This document shows positions 18,101-25,655 of a stretch of 25,655 nt of DNA, one piece after another. Every line of letters begins with the position of its first letter. Position 1 is the first letter of the stretch. Position numbers and translations under genes: made by a program. A model generated the notes under the pieces. That model searched no databases. It worked only from the letters and a program-made list of their open reading frames with translations, and had not been told where the DNA came from. Source of the DNA: a virus; the IMG/VR virus record IMGVR_UViG_3300048550_000419, positions 1-25,655 of that record, one strand, 5' to 3'.

Positions 18101-21100
18101 GCTCCATCATCCCAATACATTTCAAACTCTTTTGTTTCTCCATCAACATAATCTGGAAGTGTTTTGTCTACGGAGATAGAATTTAATACATCATCTAAAT
18201 TTTCATATAAAGAATTTACAGACGATATAACATCATTACATTCTTCTGCAGTTAATAAAGGGTCTCCAATAATATTGTAATTTGAATATGTTGGAGTAGT
18301 AGACCAATATCCAGATTTATTTTCATTCTGTTTTACCGATTCTACAACACCCGATCCATTCTCAATAATATCTTTTGTGATATCAATAAATGTATTAATC
18401 GATGATTCGACTTCTTGGCAATATGGGAACTGAGTATCTGCAGCAACCGTCGCATCTACAAAAGGTGCAATGCTAGTATATGTTCCAGCGCCAAGAGTAT
18501 TTCTCATTGCCGAATTCATTAGAATCGCTAATTGATCCCATGCAGCAATAGCAGCAGTCGTTTCTGTTGATGATCTATTAATATACGTTAATTCTTCACC
18601 GTAAGGGTATCCTCTATTGGTATAATAAAGTTGAGCAAAATTAACCACTCTTTCATTACCACCAAATTTTAAATGGTATACAATATTATCAATTAAGAAT
18701 CCAAGATCGCGATAGCATTTTGCTTTATCGCTAGAGGGAAGAGCATAATTTGCATAGACATATTCGCTAACTTCTTCCTGAAGATACAATTTATTGCCAG
18801 CAATTAAATTTCCTGCATCATAGAAAGTTCCGTTATTGATACCGCTTAGATAGAAAGTTGCGCTATCTACACCAGAGAATGATAAAGGAACACTCAAAGT
18901 GTCTCCTGGATTTACAGCAAACTGATCTCCTGGTTCTACACTACCAATACTAGTGGTCAATCCAAGATCATTACCACCTGTATTTCCATCTAAAGATGTG
19001 GTTCCTGCAGATGCTCCACCAGCACCAACACCAGAGTTAACTAATGCTGCTTTTGATAATGTAAGTTTTGATATACTATCAATGGAAACAATTTTTGTGT
19101 CTGGAGTAAATGCTCTACCAGAACTAATATGCATTCCGACAGCAAGATTGTCTGTGTTAGAAACCGTTACTGTTTTTGATCCTTGAATATATTCAACAGT
19201 TTCTTCAACAAAATCCCAATTCCTAATAGCAAGTTTTGCTAAATTAGTTGCATATTTGAATATATTAAGCGATTCTGTTTTGTTATCTGTAATATATGCA
19301 GATCCAGAAAAGAAAATGCTGGCATAATCAACAACTTTAGTATTACCACCAAATCGTAAATCATGACTATAAGAATCTAGGATATATCCAATATCAGTTT
19401 GGTAATCATCTAATTTTGTACTCCAATCTAAAGATCCATAAGATCCTTTACCATATCCAACAGATTCTTCTATGATAAACTGTTTGTTTCTTTCAATTTG
19501 ATTTGCAGCATCAATCCATCTACCGTTTCTTTGATAGATGTTTCTAAGTTTTCTTAAATGTTTTGTGTTATATTGACTATCCTTAAAGTAAAAACTTCTA
19601 CCAACAAACTTCATCCCAACATAAGGGGTTGTATCTGAAGAGTTGTTTCCTGTTAGTTTTACTCCATTACCAAGAGGAGGAGCAGAGAATACAATTGTAT
19701 CTCCAGATACTGTATATGCTACTCCTGGTTCTTGAATGATACCGTCTAATGTGACAATAATACTTTTTTCATTAATTGGACTGAATGCAACTCCAAAGTT
19801 ATCCAAGACTTGGAAAACTGTAGTCCCTTGCAATCTTCCATCTGTGTCATAATATCCATCAAATGGTGAAGCAAGAGTAAACTCAAATGCACGAGTTTCA
19901 TTGAAGTTAAACTCTGATGTAGCGGCAGAACCCTGTCCTTTACGGATTCTGGTATTTTCAACTTTTTGAATTGTTTGTGTAGTTACTTGCTTGGTGCTTT
20001 GTACTGTAATTTGATTCTTTTCAGGATCCCATAGTTGAATAATACTAAAACTATCTGCTTTGCCAGTAGCAACAGGCATCACAGTATCTGCAGTTGTTTC
20101 TATATCAACTTGACCAAATAACTTAAATCCTGCAGGGTGTGTGGTAGATTTAATTAAATCTCTCCACTGTTCTATAGGTGTTTTTGATTTGACAACATAA
20201 GAATAGTCTTGATAAAAGAAACTATCAGTTAACTTTTGGTTTGCTACTCCCAATTTTCCTTTATCGGAAACATAGTATCCAAGGTTATCAAAGAAACTTG
20301 AAATATTAGTTTTGAATGAAGATACAAAAATACTTTTAATAGTTCCTGTTGCATTGGAAACAATTCCAACCAAAGAAACATTTTCTCGTATAATTCCTTG
20401 AATATTAGATAACTTAACTAAATTGGATCCATTTCTATACTCAGAAACTTTTGCACGAAGTACTTCAACACCATTGATTGTCTGAGTAACATATTCTCCA
20501 TTCCTGAACTCCCCGCTAAAGTTAGTTAAAGATACTGTATACTGAGAAGTTACATCTGATGAAACTGTGTTATCTAAATGGTATGCTCCCCCATTATCAA
20601 TAATTCTTACACTTTGTGGAATACCAATACTGCTACTCTCTCCGTATAATTCAATATCACCTTCAACAATTTTAATTGTTGGAGCATAAGTATAACCTTT
20701 TCCAGGACTTACAACTGTAATAGAAAACAGTCTTCCACTTTGTTGAACAACATCAAAAATAACACCAGAACCATCTGCATCCATAACAATTGCTTTTGGA
20801 TTTACATAATCCGAACCAATGTTATCAATTCTTACTGATTGAATTGTTTTTGTTGCATCATCAAATAATACAGTGGCAGAACCTCTATAATTTAAAGTTG
20901 GATCTACACCAACAATCAAAGGAATTTTTTTATAATTTTCTCCAAGATTAACAATTTTAACATTATCAATTTCTCCAATAGCAAACTGACCAGATGTTGT
21001 GTAATTAATAGTTCCAGATCCATCCCACAATGGTGCATAAGGAACATCATAGACAAATCTATTTGGTGTTACGTAATTTAAAGTTTTTGTTCCCTGAAGT

Positions 21101-24100
21101 GGGTCATTAATAATTTTTAAAAATGCTCCATCGGAATTTACAATTTCGTTTTTATCAAAGTAGTAAAAATTGAGAAATTTTGTTCCTTTTTTGATAGTGT
21201 AATTATTCTGTGCTAATCTAGAACCAAATCCAAATTTAACTTCTGTATATGATCCAGTATTTCCTGGCAAAACAATAGAGGTAGTTTTTTCTTGTGTAAT
21301 TAAGTTAAAACTCTTACTAGGACTTAGGTCAAAATATGTTCCTGTCAATGAAGAATGTGAAGTATCAAATACGTACTTGTAAAACTCTTGTATGTTAATA
21401 TTTGGATTCGGTGTAAATGATACGTTATCTTCAGAAAATTCAAACTTATACTCTACATCACTAACAGAACTAATTGAAACTAGTCTCTCTGGGGAACTTG
21501 CATCAAAGAATGTTGTACTAATTGTTAACTCTTGCGCTACTCTTTTTTCAATAGAATACCCAAATACAATTGTCGCTTCTTGAGTTGAAGCATCATATGA
21601 TTTGATGTATCCACTACCATTGTTATTGGTGATTTGATAATCTGCAGTAAAATTATAATTTGGTTTGTATAAAGATACCTCTGCTTCATTGTAATGATCT
21701 ACTGCAGTTGTATTATCTTGTGCTCTAGAAACAGAAAGAATATTTCCATTGATCGCTGTGATTTGAACAATTTCAGAACCAATCGACAAGTAATCACCAA
21801 CTGCAAATCCGTTTGTAGTTTTTAATGGAATACTACTAGAAGATAATGAAACACCAGCATGGTCAACATATACAGCAAGTCTAGAAGAACTTAGTGATCC
21901 TCCAGATCTCGCAAGTTGATCATCATCAACACCCAAATAATCACCTCTTTTATATCCACTACCACCGGTTTCAATTTGAATACTGTTAACAACTCCTGCA
22001 CTGGAAACAGTAATTGATGCTGTAGCACCAGTTCCAGAACCTCCAGTAAGAGGAACTCCAGTATATGAACCTGATGTATAATCAGCTCCACCATTTAATA
22101 TGGTAAATCTGCCAACACCGTTATACTCAATATTTGATTCGTTTTTTGGAGAATTGAAAATAACTGTTTGATACAGTCTTTTTCTTAAAAAGTAATTTTT
22201 AGTCTTAGATGCATCATCAGGAAAAATGCTAATAGAAACTTCATCGCCAATTGCTAAACCGTGATTCTCATCTGTCTCAATTAAACCAACACTTTGATTG
22301 ACTTCAAATGGTTCTAAGTTATCGCTAAGAGATACTAGAGTTACAATTTTAGATCCAGAAGTATTGAATAAATTGTCAGACTGTAAAAAATAATCTTCGT
22401 CAACTATCCAAGTTCCTGTTAAAACTTTAATTTTTAATGTGTTTTGTCTGCTAGTTCCTTCTAAAATTTCGGCAGTAGCAATAGGAGGATTAATACCATC
22501 AGTTAAACTTAATGTAGCACCTTTAGTGTAATTACTATCTTGATCAATAGTAAGAATGAAAGTTTTAATATCTGCAGAGAAAGTTCCGGTATTGTTAAAT
22601 GTTCCAATAACATTTTTAAGAACAATAATGTTATCATCTTTTACTGTTCCTACAATAGAGCCAGATGCTCCACTCGCCGGTTGCCTCAATACATCGTCAA
22701 CAAACAAATATGCATTTTGAATAGTAGTTAGTTTTACTACCTTATCTTCTCTAGATTGCAAATAACTTACAGTTTCACCTTTAACAGAAGAAACCAATGC
22801 TTCGACATTTTTTCCTTCAGTACCAAAATTATCAAAGAATAATTTTGAGTTTATCGAAAAATTGCTAGATGATCTGTCAGTAGTAATACTATCTACAGTT
22901 CCTGAAGTAATTGCACCAATCTGTGCAATTAAACCTTCTCCATTACCTTGCATACCAGGACGATAAAACCTTTTGGAATTCTTAGGAACATCATTTTGAT
23001 TGATGTCGGAATTATAATTGCTATTTACTGGTAGTGAATAATATTTGTCTCCTAAAACATACGGAAACTGTGGTACTTGATTGCTATCAATGGTCAGGAA
23101 ATATGCATAAGTTCCTTCTGGAAAATCTGGAGTAATACAGAATCTTCCATTATTTTCATCCAAAGAACCACTCTTGTGATTATATTTGTAGTCATTGACA
23201 AAAGATCCCAATGCATAGTTTCTTTCAGCAGGTCCATTCTGACGATCTGATCTGATAGAATAACTAGAAGTCATTCTTTCAATGGATGATTGTGAATCTA
23301 AAGGATCTGAATGTCCAAATGGTCCGTAAATTGGGTTGCCATCATAAGCAAAACCTATGATAGGTGAATGAGTCTTAATTGTGGGTTCTGTATCTGCGCT
23401 GTTTAAGTTATCGTTAAGTGCGATTCTTAATGATTTTGGATTTGCAACCTGTCCATATCCATATTCTAGAACGTTATTATAATTTGCAAAAGAATATCCA
23501 AATTGTGTATCTAATTCTTCTTTTACCTTTTCAAATCTATTTTTAACCCATTCTTTCAGTAAAGGTGTCGCAGTTGCATCTTCGCCAACTGCAACAATTT
23601 GAACTTCAATATTTTTTTGTGTATAAAGAGTTCCACCAAAAACTTTATTCAGTTCAGTAATTTTTCCATCTGTATCAACAACAGAGGTATACTCAGCAAA
23701 CCTACCTCTACCAACTTTGTCTCTTATTACTACAGTTGGTGGAGATGAATAGAATTTGCCGGGATCATCAATTACAATACTAGTTACTTCACCTCCTGTT
23801 ATAACAGCAGTTGCTTTAGCACCTCTTCCTGAAGTAATTTCGACAGTTGGTGTTCTTAAGAAAGTGTCATTAGTATCAACTATGATACTATCAATAACAT
23901 TGCCTGTTAAAAATGATCTTGCTTTATTCGGAAGACCATCAATTAATACAAAAGGTGGATTTACATAATTTCTGCCTCTTGTATTAACAAGAATTTGTTC
24001 TAGTTTACCAAAACGAATACTCTCTTCATCTTTATAACCATAAACAGGAACACCATTGAGAAGAATACCAACATCTCTATTTGGTGTTCTGTAGATTTCA

Positions 24101-25635
24101 GTGGTTGTTGCAGGAACTTTTCTTATGATTCTAAGAAGTTTCTGATCCAACATGGTTTCAGAAACTGTGCTACCATCAAAAATATTATATGATGGATAAC
24201 TAGAACTTGTAATATAGTAATATTGATCATCTGCAAAAATAGCAGAGACATCTGTAGACACACCTGTTAGTGCATTTTGCACAGATGTATTAGTCGATGC
24301 ACTAACGGATGCACCAGTTCCAAGAATCCATCTTGGTTGATTAGTTCCAGTCTGTACAATTCTAGGATCAGAGGTTTCAAATCCTGGATTTGAAATTTGT
24401 AATTTATCATCAGTAAATGAGTATGGTTGTTTATCTAATGGTAATGCATTATAAACAACACCAAGTGTCAATAATTTTACACTAGACCCTTTGATTATAA
24501 CTGGTTTGTATACAGGAGTTCCTTGTGTGTGATTTACTGGAAGGTCTCCTCTATTTTTAATAATAAATTGAGTTATGTTTTTGTCATCAAACTCAATAAC
24601 TTCTTCATCAATGAGGACACTACCTACAGATTCCCACCCTATAGTAGAAGCTACATCAATTCTACTTCCTGCTCCGGCAGAGTCAGTAAATGCTTTTTCT
24701 AATCTAGTTTTGGTTGATACATTAAACGATCCGTTTACTGTCTCTGGTGCTAATACAATATTCCAGATAACTTCATTATCTGACGTGCCATCTGGATATA
24801 CGTTATCTACAGTAGCATCAGCATAAGGATACTCATCTGTCAATGCCTGAGTAATCTTCTTACCAATTAAATCTTTTGGGTTGCCTGATACAACTTTAAC
24901 TTTTAAAGCATATACACTAATCCAATCAGATTCCGAAGATTTATACGTAAAATCTTTTGGGTTGTATACTTCTGGTTTGTTCTCAACCTCTTTTGCAATA
25001 ATGGTGTTGAAAACAAACTTAATGGAACTAGTAGTTCCTTTTGATTTGTAAAACTTTTTAATGTTTTTGATAAGAGTTCTCTTATCAATATCACCTTTCA
25101 GATATTTTTCTGGAAAAGAACCTAGGTACTGACTCTCAAAGTTCTTAACTAATGCATATAAGAATAAATTACTGACATTATAAACAGTTGCACCAGATTG
25201 ATGTGTAGATGCATCAGTACTGACAAAATCAGAGGAATCATATAGATCACCTAAAGTGGTATTACCACTTACACCTCTAGAACAATTCTGTAGTTGAGTA
25301 CCGGTACGAGTTTCATAAAAAACAATCTCATTGTTTATTCTTACATACCCGTTCTTTGCTGGGAATGATTGAGCATCATTGAGAGTGATAGTATTGTCTG
25401 TACTAGAAATAGAACTAGCAAGAGTATTATTTTGTGTTAGAAGATTTTTTTCGTAAAAATCAATATCTGCATATTTTTGAATATTATTAATAATATCCAA
25501 AGTACCACCTTGTACTTCCTGTTGTTCATAATACTTCCGAACAAACTTACTAAAAAGTTCATATTCAGTAGTAATAAACTCAGGAAGCTGGGACTCAATC
25601 AGAGTAGAAATTCTTTTGGTCTTAACAGCAGCCAT
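15145..25635 (-). CDS. gp7: Giant gp7-like baseplate wedge protein, 3,496 aa
   Basis: In T4, gp7 (1,032 aa) is the long wedge protein that joins gp10, gp8 and gp6. Here two T4 gp7 motifs are visible. Residues 184-215 (DKRTLIKNIKKFYKSKGTT, then IKFVFNTII) match the T4 segment with DKRD and YSTKGIEASYKFLF. Residues about 1813-1842 (SYVVKSKTPIEQWRDLIKS, then THPAGFKLFGQ, His1833) match the T4 segment SRWKSDVIRFVHPVGFG. In T4 these are well under 200 residues apart by my recollection; here about 1,650 intervene. Other modules: YHYH-type domain about 756-866; five copies of an EIV module; two helical modules at 2045-2145 and 2275-2380; and three (D/N)G(V/I)(L/I)Q-type strands near 1960, 2522 and 2625. 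The start is supported by the family N-terminus MAAVKTKRISTLIESQLPEF. Gene order before gp8 agrees. Confidence 0.9.
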   Translation of the reverse strand: MAAVKTKRISTLIESQLPEFITTEYELFSKFVRKYYEQQEVQGGTLDIINNIQKYADIDFYEKNLLTQNNTLASSISSTDNTITLNDAQSFPAKNGYVRINNEIVFYETRTGTQLQNCSRGVSGNTTLGDLYDSSDFVSTDASTHQSGATVYNVSNLFLYALVKNFESQYLGSFPEKYLKGDIDKRTLIKNIKKFYKSKGTTSSIKFVFNTIIAKEVENKPEVYNPKDFTYKSSESDWISVYALKVKVVSGNPKDLIGKKITQALTDEYPYADATVDNVYPDGTSDNEVIWNIVLAPETVNGSFNVSTKTRLEKAFTDSAGAGSRIDVASTIGWESVGSVLIDEEVIEFDDKNITQFIIKNRGDLPVNHTQGTPVYKPVIIKGSSVKLLTLGVVYNALPLDKQPYSFTDDKLQISNPGFETSDPRIVQTGTNQPRWILGTGASVSASTNTSVQNALTGVSTDVSAIFADDQYYYITSSSYPSYNIFDGSTVSETMLDQKLLRIIRKVPATTTEIYRTPNRDVGILLNGVPVYGYKDEESIRFGKLEQILVNTRGRNYVNPPFVLIDGLPNKARSFLTGNVIDSIIVDTNDTFLRTPTVEITSGRGAKATAVITGGEVTSIVIDDPGKFYSSPPTVVIRDKVGRGRFAEYTSVVDTDGKITELNKVFGGTLYTQKNIEVQIVAVGEDATATPLLKEWVKNRFEKVKEELDTQFGYSFANYNNVLEYGYGQVANPKSLRIALNDNLNSADTEPTIKTHSPIIGFAYDGNPIYGPFGHSDPLDSQSSIERMTSSYSIRSDRQNGPAERNYALGSFVNDYKYNHKSGSLDENNGRFCITPDFPEGTYAYFLTIDSNQVPQFPYVLGDKYYSLPVNSNYNSDINQNDVPKNSKRFYRPGMQGNGEGLIAQIGAITSGTVDSITTDRSSSNFSINSKLFFDNFGTEGKNVEALVSSVKGETVSYLQSREDKVVKLTTIQNAYLFVDDVLRQPASGASGSIVGTVKDDNIIVLKNVIGTFNNTGTFSADIKTFILTIDQDSNYTKGATLSLTDGINPPIATAEILEGTSRQNTLKIKVLTGTWIVDEDYFLQSDNLFNTSGSKIVTLVSLSDNLEPFEVNQSVGLIETDENHGLAIGDEVSISIFPDDASKTKNYFLRKRLYQTVIFNSPKNESNIEYNGVGRFTILNGGADYTSGSYTGVPLTGGSGTGATASITVSSAGVVNSIQIETGGSGYKRGDYLGVDDDQLARSGGSLSSSRLAVYVDHAGVSLSSSSIPLKTTNGFAVGDYLSIGSEIVQITAINGNILSVSRAQDNTTAVDHYNEAEVSLYKPNYNFTADYQITNNNGSGYIKSYDASTQEATIVFGYSIEKRVAQELTISTTFFDASSPERLVSISSVSDVEYKFEFSEDNVSFTPNPNINIQEFYKYVFDTSHSSLTGTYFDLSPSKSFNLITQEKTTSIVLPGNTGSYTEVKFGFGSRLAQNNYTIKKGTKFLNFYYFDKNEIVNSDGAFLKIINDPLQGTKTLNYVTPNRFVYDVPYAPLWDGSGTINYTTSGQFAIGEIDNVKIVNLGENYKKIPLIVGVDPTLNYRGSATVLFDDATKTIQSVRIDNIGSDYVNPKAIVMDADGSGVIFDVVQQSGRLFSITVVSPGKGYTYAPTIKIVEGDIELYGESSSIGIPQSVRIIDNGGAYHLDNTVSSDVTSQYTVSLTNFSGEFRNGEYVTQTINGVEVLRAKVSEYRNGSNLVKLSNIQGIIRENVSLVGIVSNATGTIKSIFVSSFKTNISSFFDNLGYYVSDKGKLGVANQKLTDSFFYQDYSYVVKSKTPIEQWRDLIKSTTHPAGFKLFGQVDIETTADTVMPVATGKADSFSIIQLWDPEKNQITVQSTKQVTTQTIQKVENTRIRKGQGSAATSEFNFNETRAFEFTLASPFDGYYDTDGRLQGTTVFQVLDNFGVAFSPINEKSIIVTLDGIIQEPGVAYTVSGDTIVFSAPPLGNGVKLTGNNSSDTTPYVGMKFVGRSFYFKDSQYNTKHLRKLRNIYQRNGRWIDAANQIERNKQFIIEESVGYGKGSYGSLDWSTKLDDYQTDIGYILDSYSHDLRFGGNTKVVDYASIFFSGSAYITDNKTESLNIFKYATNLAKLAIRNWDFVEETVEYIQGSKTVTVSNTDNLAVGMHISSGRAFTPDTKIVSIDSISKLTLSKAALVNSGVGAGGASAGTTSLDGNTGGNDLGLTTSIGSVEPGDQFAVNPGDTLSVPLSFSGVDSATFYLSGINNGTFYDAGNLIAGNKLYLQEEVSEYVYANYALPSSDKAKCYRDLGFLIDNIVYHLKFGGNERVVNFAQLYYTNRGYPYGEELTYINRSSTETTAAIAAWDQLAILMNSAMRNTLGAGTYTSIAPFVDATVAADTQFPYCQEVESSINTFIDITKDIIENGSGVVESVKQNENKSGYWSTTPTYSNYNIIGDPLLTAEECNDVISSVNSLYENLDDVLNSISVDKTLPDYVDGETKEFEMYWDDGAAVSTEKDENLLITINAVLQETKYNANYPGDDSYYIDKTVVPNKLVFDVAPIWDQYEGAKTLGEPTAVEKIIGIGVGNYKRLTIDPNLINNIRSGPFLILDLEDLTVANIEEPDYLLVFVDGVLQKEGISYTVSGPNIFFEFSVTQQMKVDMRYLYGRDVGQILNLYDYNVDQYYANSVVVLETTSGLPAFELRAWMGNQGGAPIQAFQIRPDGTYNIIGEINTPRSNGSTLTFECFGYKAELIENIPITFAVKGRYSLNTDVSFTLAGSSITYEKNEDNNLLLRGIDQNWRGTYWRKTYKNPFVSISNGSLIRVEGEEGFRKINELPSVLTSKEQRLGEQLSNSFYGQVNIGPYSGITRGEGLSIVAVVENGSVVRLDWNKRSYAPITQPTAYQYYTPPIINFLSEDGNGGGARAQVIVSKGQVISVELITGGSGYTKAPKVVVARRYDVLEDTDIGVSLIDVKINIQQSIGFSIYSTVSILGNEAVDVTSLSSTLVDSPVNIDKVITAEIYPAALEVSSDLTGGLDTIRTEKQLNDQVAPIDTQHNSTEIYFFVETPYIVDIESESTLTISATKEITNKFTTIVENNYLNNVNYFASGSFLQAPLSPTDTIIYVADTSKFSTNGYLLVGGEIVRYLRKLNDRFLMVERGLDNTSAQAWNAGTFIRQVPDPVSVASAGISIVESESQLVTVNIASGISSGGASQKQFITPPADIKTITKQIVVEVQKQFNVESVSAIESQIRYKLEPTFNIVSSFTTTSDVEIINTLQSVQSQLDLQKAATEVSITPPPGGVVDGYQESIFISDPVGTRLNGFVNLLDDYGVVKRDGTIIYINNSVFGLDVDYIGNYTKTNVGHTIGHFEGIFDDGAAGVSGLTLSEIDIYFRALTIKDFQERGKSSYTLSGAKFNLMPPSIQNPVAISSSTGTIGGNIVVQDTTYFPSEGYLFTSGGTVIQYTGKSSTEFTGCTLYNGPNSINATEELIPFTI
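15148..15345 (-). repeat. EIV module copy 5, at the gp7-like C-terminus
   Basis: GNIVVQDTTYFPSEGYLF, then TVIQYTGKS, then CTLYNGP. The general pattern shared by all five copies is hydrophobic strand, D-x3-F, GY/GD-x-L, EIV-x-Y, and often a RG or RA turn with a later His or Trp. The protein ends in this copy, and its EIV position reads TVIQY. Confidence 0.7.
16092..16290 (-). repeat. EIV module copy 4 in the gp7-like protein
   Basis: Reads TDTIIYVADTSKFSTNGYLL, then GGEIVRYLRKLNDRFLMVER, then GLDNTSAQAWNAGTF, at about residues 3116-3181. This is among the clearest copies, with the full EIV-x-Y and ERG turn. Confidence 0.75.
18495..18813 (-). repeat. Helical module copy 2 in the gp7-like protein
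   Basis: GNKLYLQEEVSEYVYANYAL, then KCYRDLGFLIDNIVYHLKFG and GNERVVNFAQLYY, at about residues 2275-2380. The pattern NK-x-(F/Y)-(I/L)-x-EE, (K/D)-x3-DLG or DIG, DLRFGGN-type turn is shared with copy 1. I recall similar KC-x-RDIGY ... GGN modules in other cyanophage structural proteins. The strings suggest alpha helix, unlike most of the protein. Confidence 0.75.
19200..19502 (-). repeat. Helical module copy 1 in the gp7-like protein
   Basis: ERNKQFIIEESVGYG, then DDYQTDIGYILDSYSHDLRF and GGNTKVVDYASIFF, then KYATNLAKLAIRNWDF, at about residues 2045-2145. It aligns with copy 2 across NK, EE, D(I/L)G and GGN. The two copies are about 130 residues apart. Confidence 0.75.
21675..21846 (-). repeat. 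EIV module copy 3 in the gp7-like protein
   Basis: SSIPLKTTNGFAVGDYLSIG, then SEIVQITAINGNILSVSRAQ, then TAVDHYNEAEVSLY, at about residues 1264-1321. It lies in the region between the two gp7 motifs. Confidence 0.75.
21930..22089 (-). repeat. Single glycine-rich repeat of the fibre-like type in the gp7-like protein
   Basis: YTSGSYTGVPLTGGSGTGAT followed by a beta-rich tail and GGSGYKRGDYLGV. It matches the 38-residue repeat of the 1,431-residue protein at Gly-x-Tyr, VP-x-(S/T)GG(S/N)G and GAT. This shows that the two proteins share a module. Confidence 0.75.
23035..23370 (-). other. YHYH-type domain within the gp7-like protein
   Basis: From His756, HSPIIGFAYDGNPIYGPFG is followed by an arginine/serine-rich segment, SGSLDENNGRF, TPDFPEGTYAYF and QFPYVLGDKYY, ending near residue 866. 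This order, with DG-x-PIYGP, LD-x-NGR and PEGTYAYF, is what I recall of the YHYH family (Pfam PF14240). The family's function is not well established and the metal-binding role sometimes suggested for it is unproven. Here it is a passenger domain between the two gp7 motifs. Confidence 0.8.
24507..24672 (-). repeat. EIV module copy 2 in the gp7-like protein
   Basis: RIDVASTIGWESVGSVLIDE, then EVIEFDDKNITQFIIKNRGD, then HTQGTPVYKP, at about residues 322-377. The EIV position reads EVIEF. It follows shortly after the first gp7 motif. Confidence 0.7.
25258..25405 (-). repeat. EIV module copy 1 in the gp7-like protein
   Basis: NTITLNDAQSFPAKNGYVRI, then NNEIVFYETRTGTQLQNCSR, then GVSGNT, at about residues 78-126. 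This copy lies before the first gp7 motif and interrupts the N-terminal region. Confidence 0.75.
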
Positions 25636-25655
25636 TTACTTTACTCTTTGTATGC
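25636..25655 (-). other. Leader of the gp7-like gene; possible end of the preceding gene
   Basis: The 20 bases upstream of the gp7-like ATG read as purine-rich sequence, AAAGAGTAAAGTAA before the ATG, a weak ribosome-binding region. TAA codons occur in two frames here (25643-25641 and 25638-25636), either of which could end an upstream gene. In T4-like gene order that would be gene 6. The piece is too short to decide. Confidence 0.3.

Noticed and set aside
15145-25635. Fusion of several genes by missed stop codons or an assembly error
   Set aside because: The frame is open throughout, module boundaries are smooth, no internal ribosome sites stand out, and very large structural genes are normal at this place in cyanophages as I recall.
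1-25655. tRNAs, CRISPR arrays, insertion sequences, attachment sites
   Set aside because: Virtually the whole window is coding on one strand. I saw no cloverleaf, no regular spacer pattern, no transposase motif and no flanking duplications.

Overview
The window is most likely a late structural region of a T4-like cyanomyovirus, i.e. a phage of marine Synechococcus or Prochlorococcus. Every supported gene lies on the minus strand, so transcription runs from high to low coordinates. Three things support this: an N-terminal and C-terminal match to T4 baseplate wedge protein gp8, two matches to T4 gp7, and copies of the T4-type late promoter octamer TATAAATA in the intergenic gaps. The DNA is AT-rich, as in many marine cyanophages. 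Nothing in the window identifies the host species.

Layout in transcription order: a 3,496-residue gp7-like wedge protein (25635-15145); a 60-bp gap with two overlapping late promoters; gp8 (15084-13273); a rho-independent terminator followed at once by another late promoter; a 2,706-residue structural protein with DUF4815-like features (13172-5052); a 68-residue coiled-coil protein (5042-4836); a 1,431-residue modular fibre-like protein (4849-554); and a 166-residue unknown protein (552-52). At the left edge is a late-promoter variant and possibly the start codon of the next gene. The two giant genes cover about 73% of the window. No gene-free stretch exceeds about 100 bp.

The order gp7, gp8, then large peripheral proteins parallels T4 genes 7-8-9-10-11-12. 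These products should therefore build the baseplate wedge and the appendages attached to it. gp7 and gp8 are the recognisable core; the 2,706-, 1,431- and probably 166-residue proteins are likely peripheral baseplate or fibre components.

The most interesting content is inside the giant proteins. The gp7-like protein keeps two T4 gp7 motifs, but about 1,650 residues of mostly beta-rich modules lie between them, including a YHYH-type domain. It also carries five dispersed copies of one short module and two copies of a helical module. The 1,431-residue protein contains a cupredoxin-like stretch with a full set of candidate copper ligands, apparently interrupted by another inserted module. I see no defence system, mobile element, CRISPR array, tRNA or metabolic gene. 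All homology statements come from recognising motifs by eye, not from a database search.
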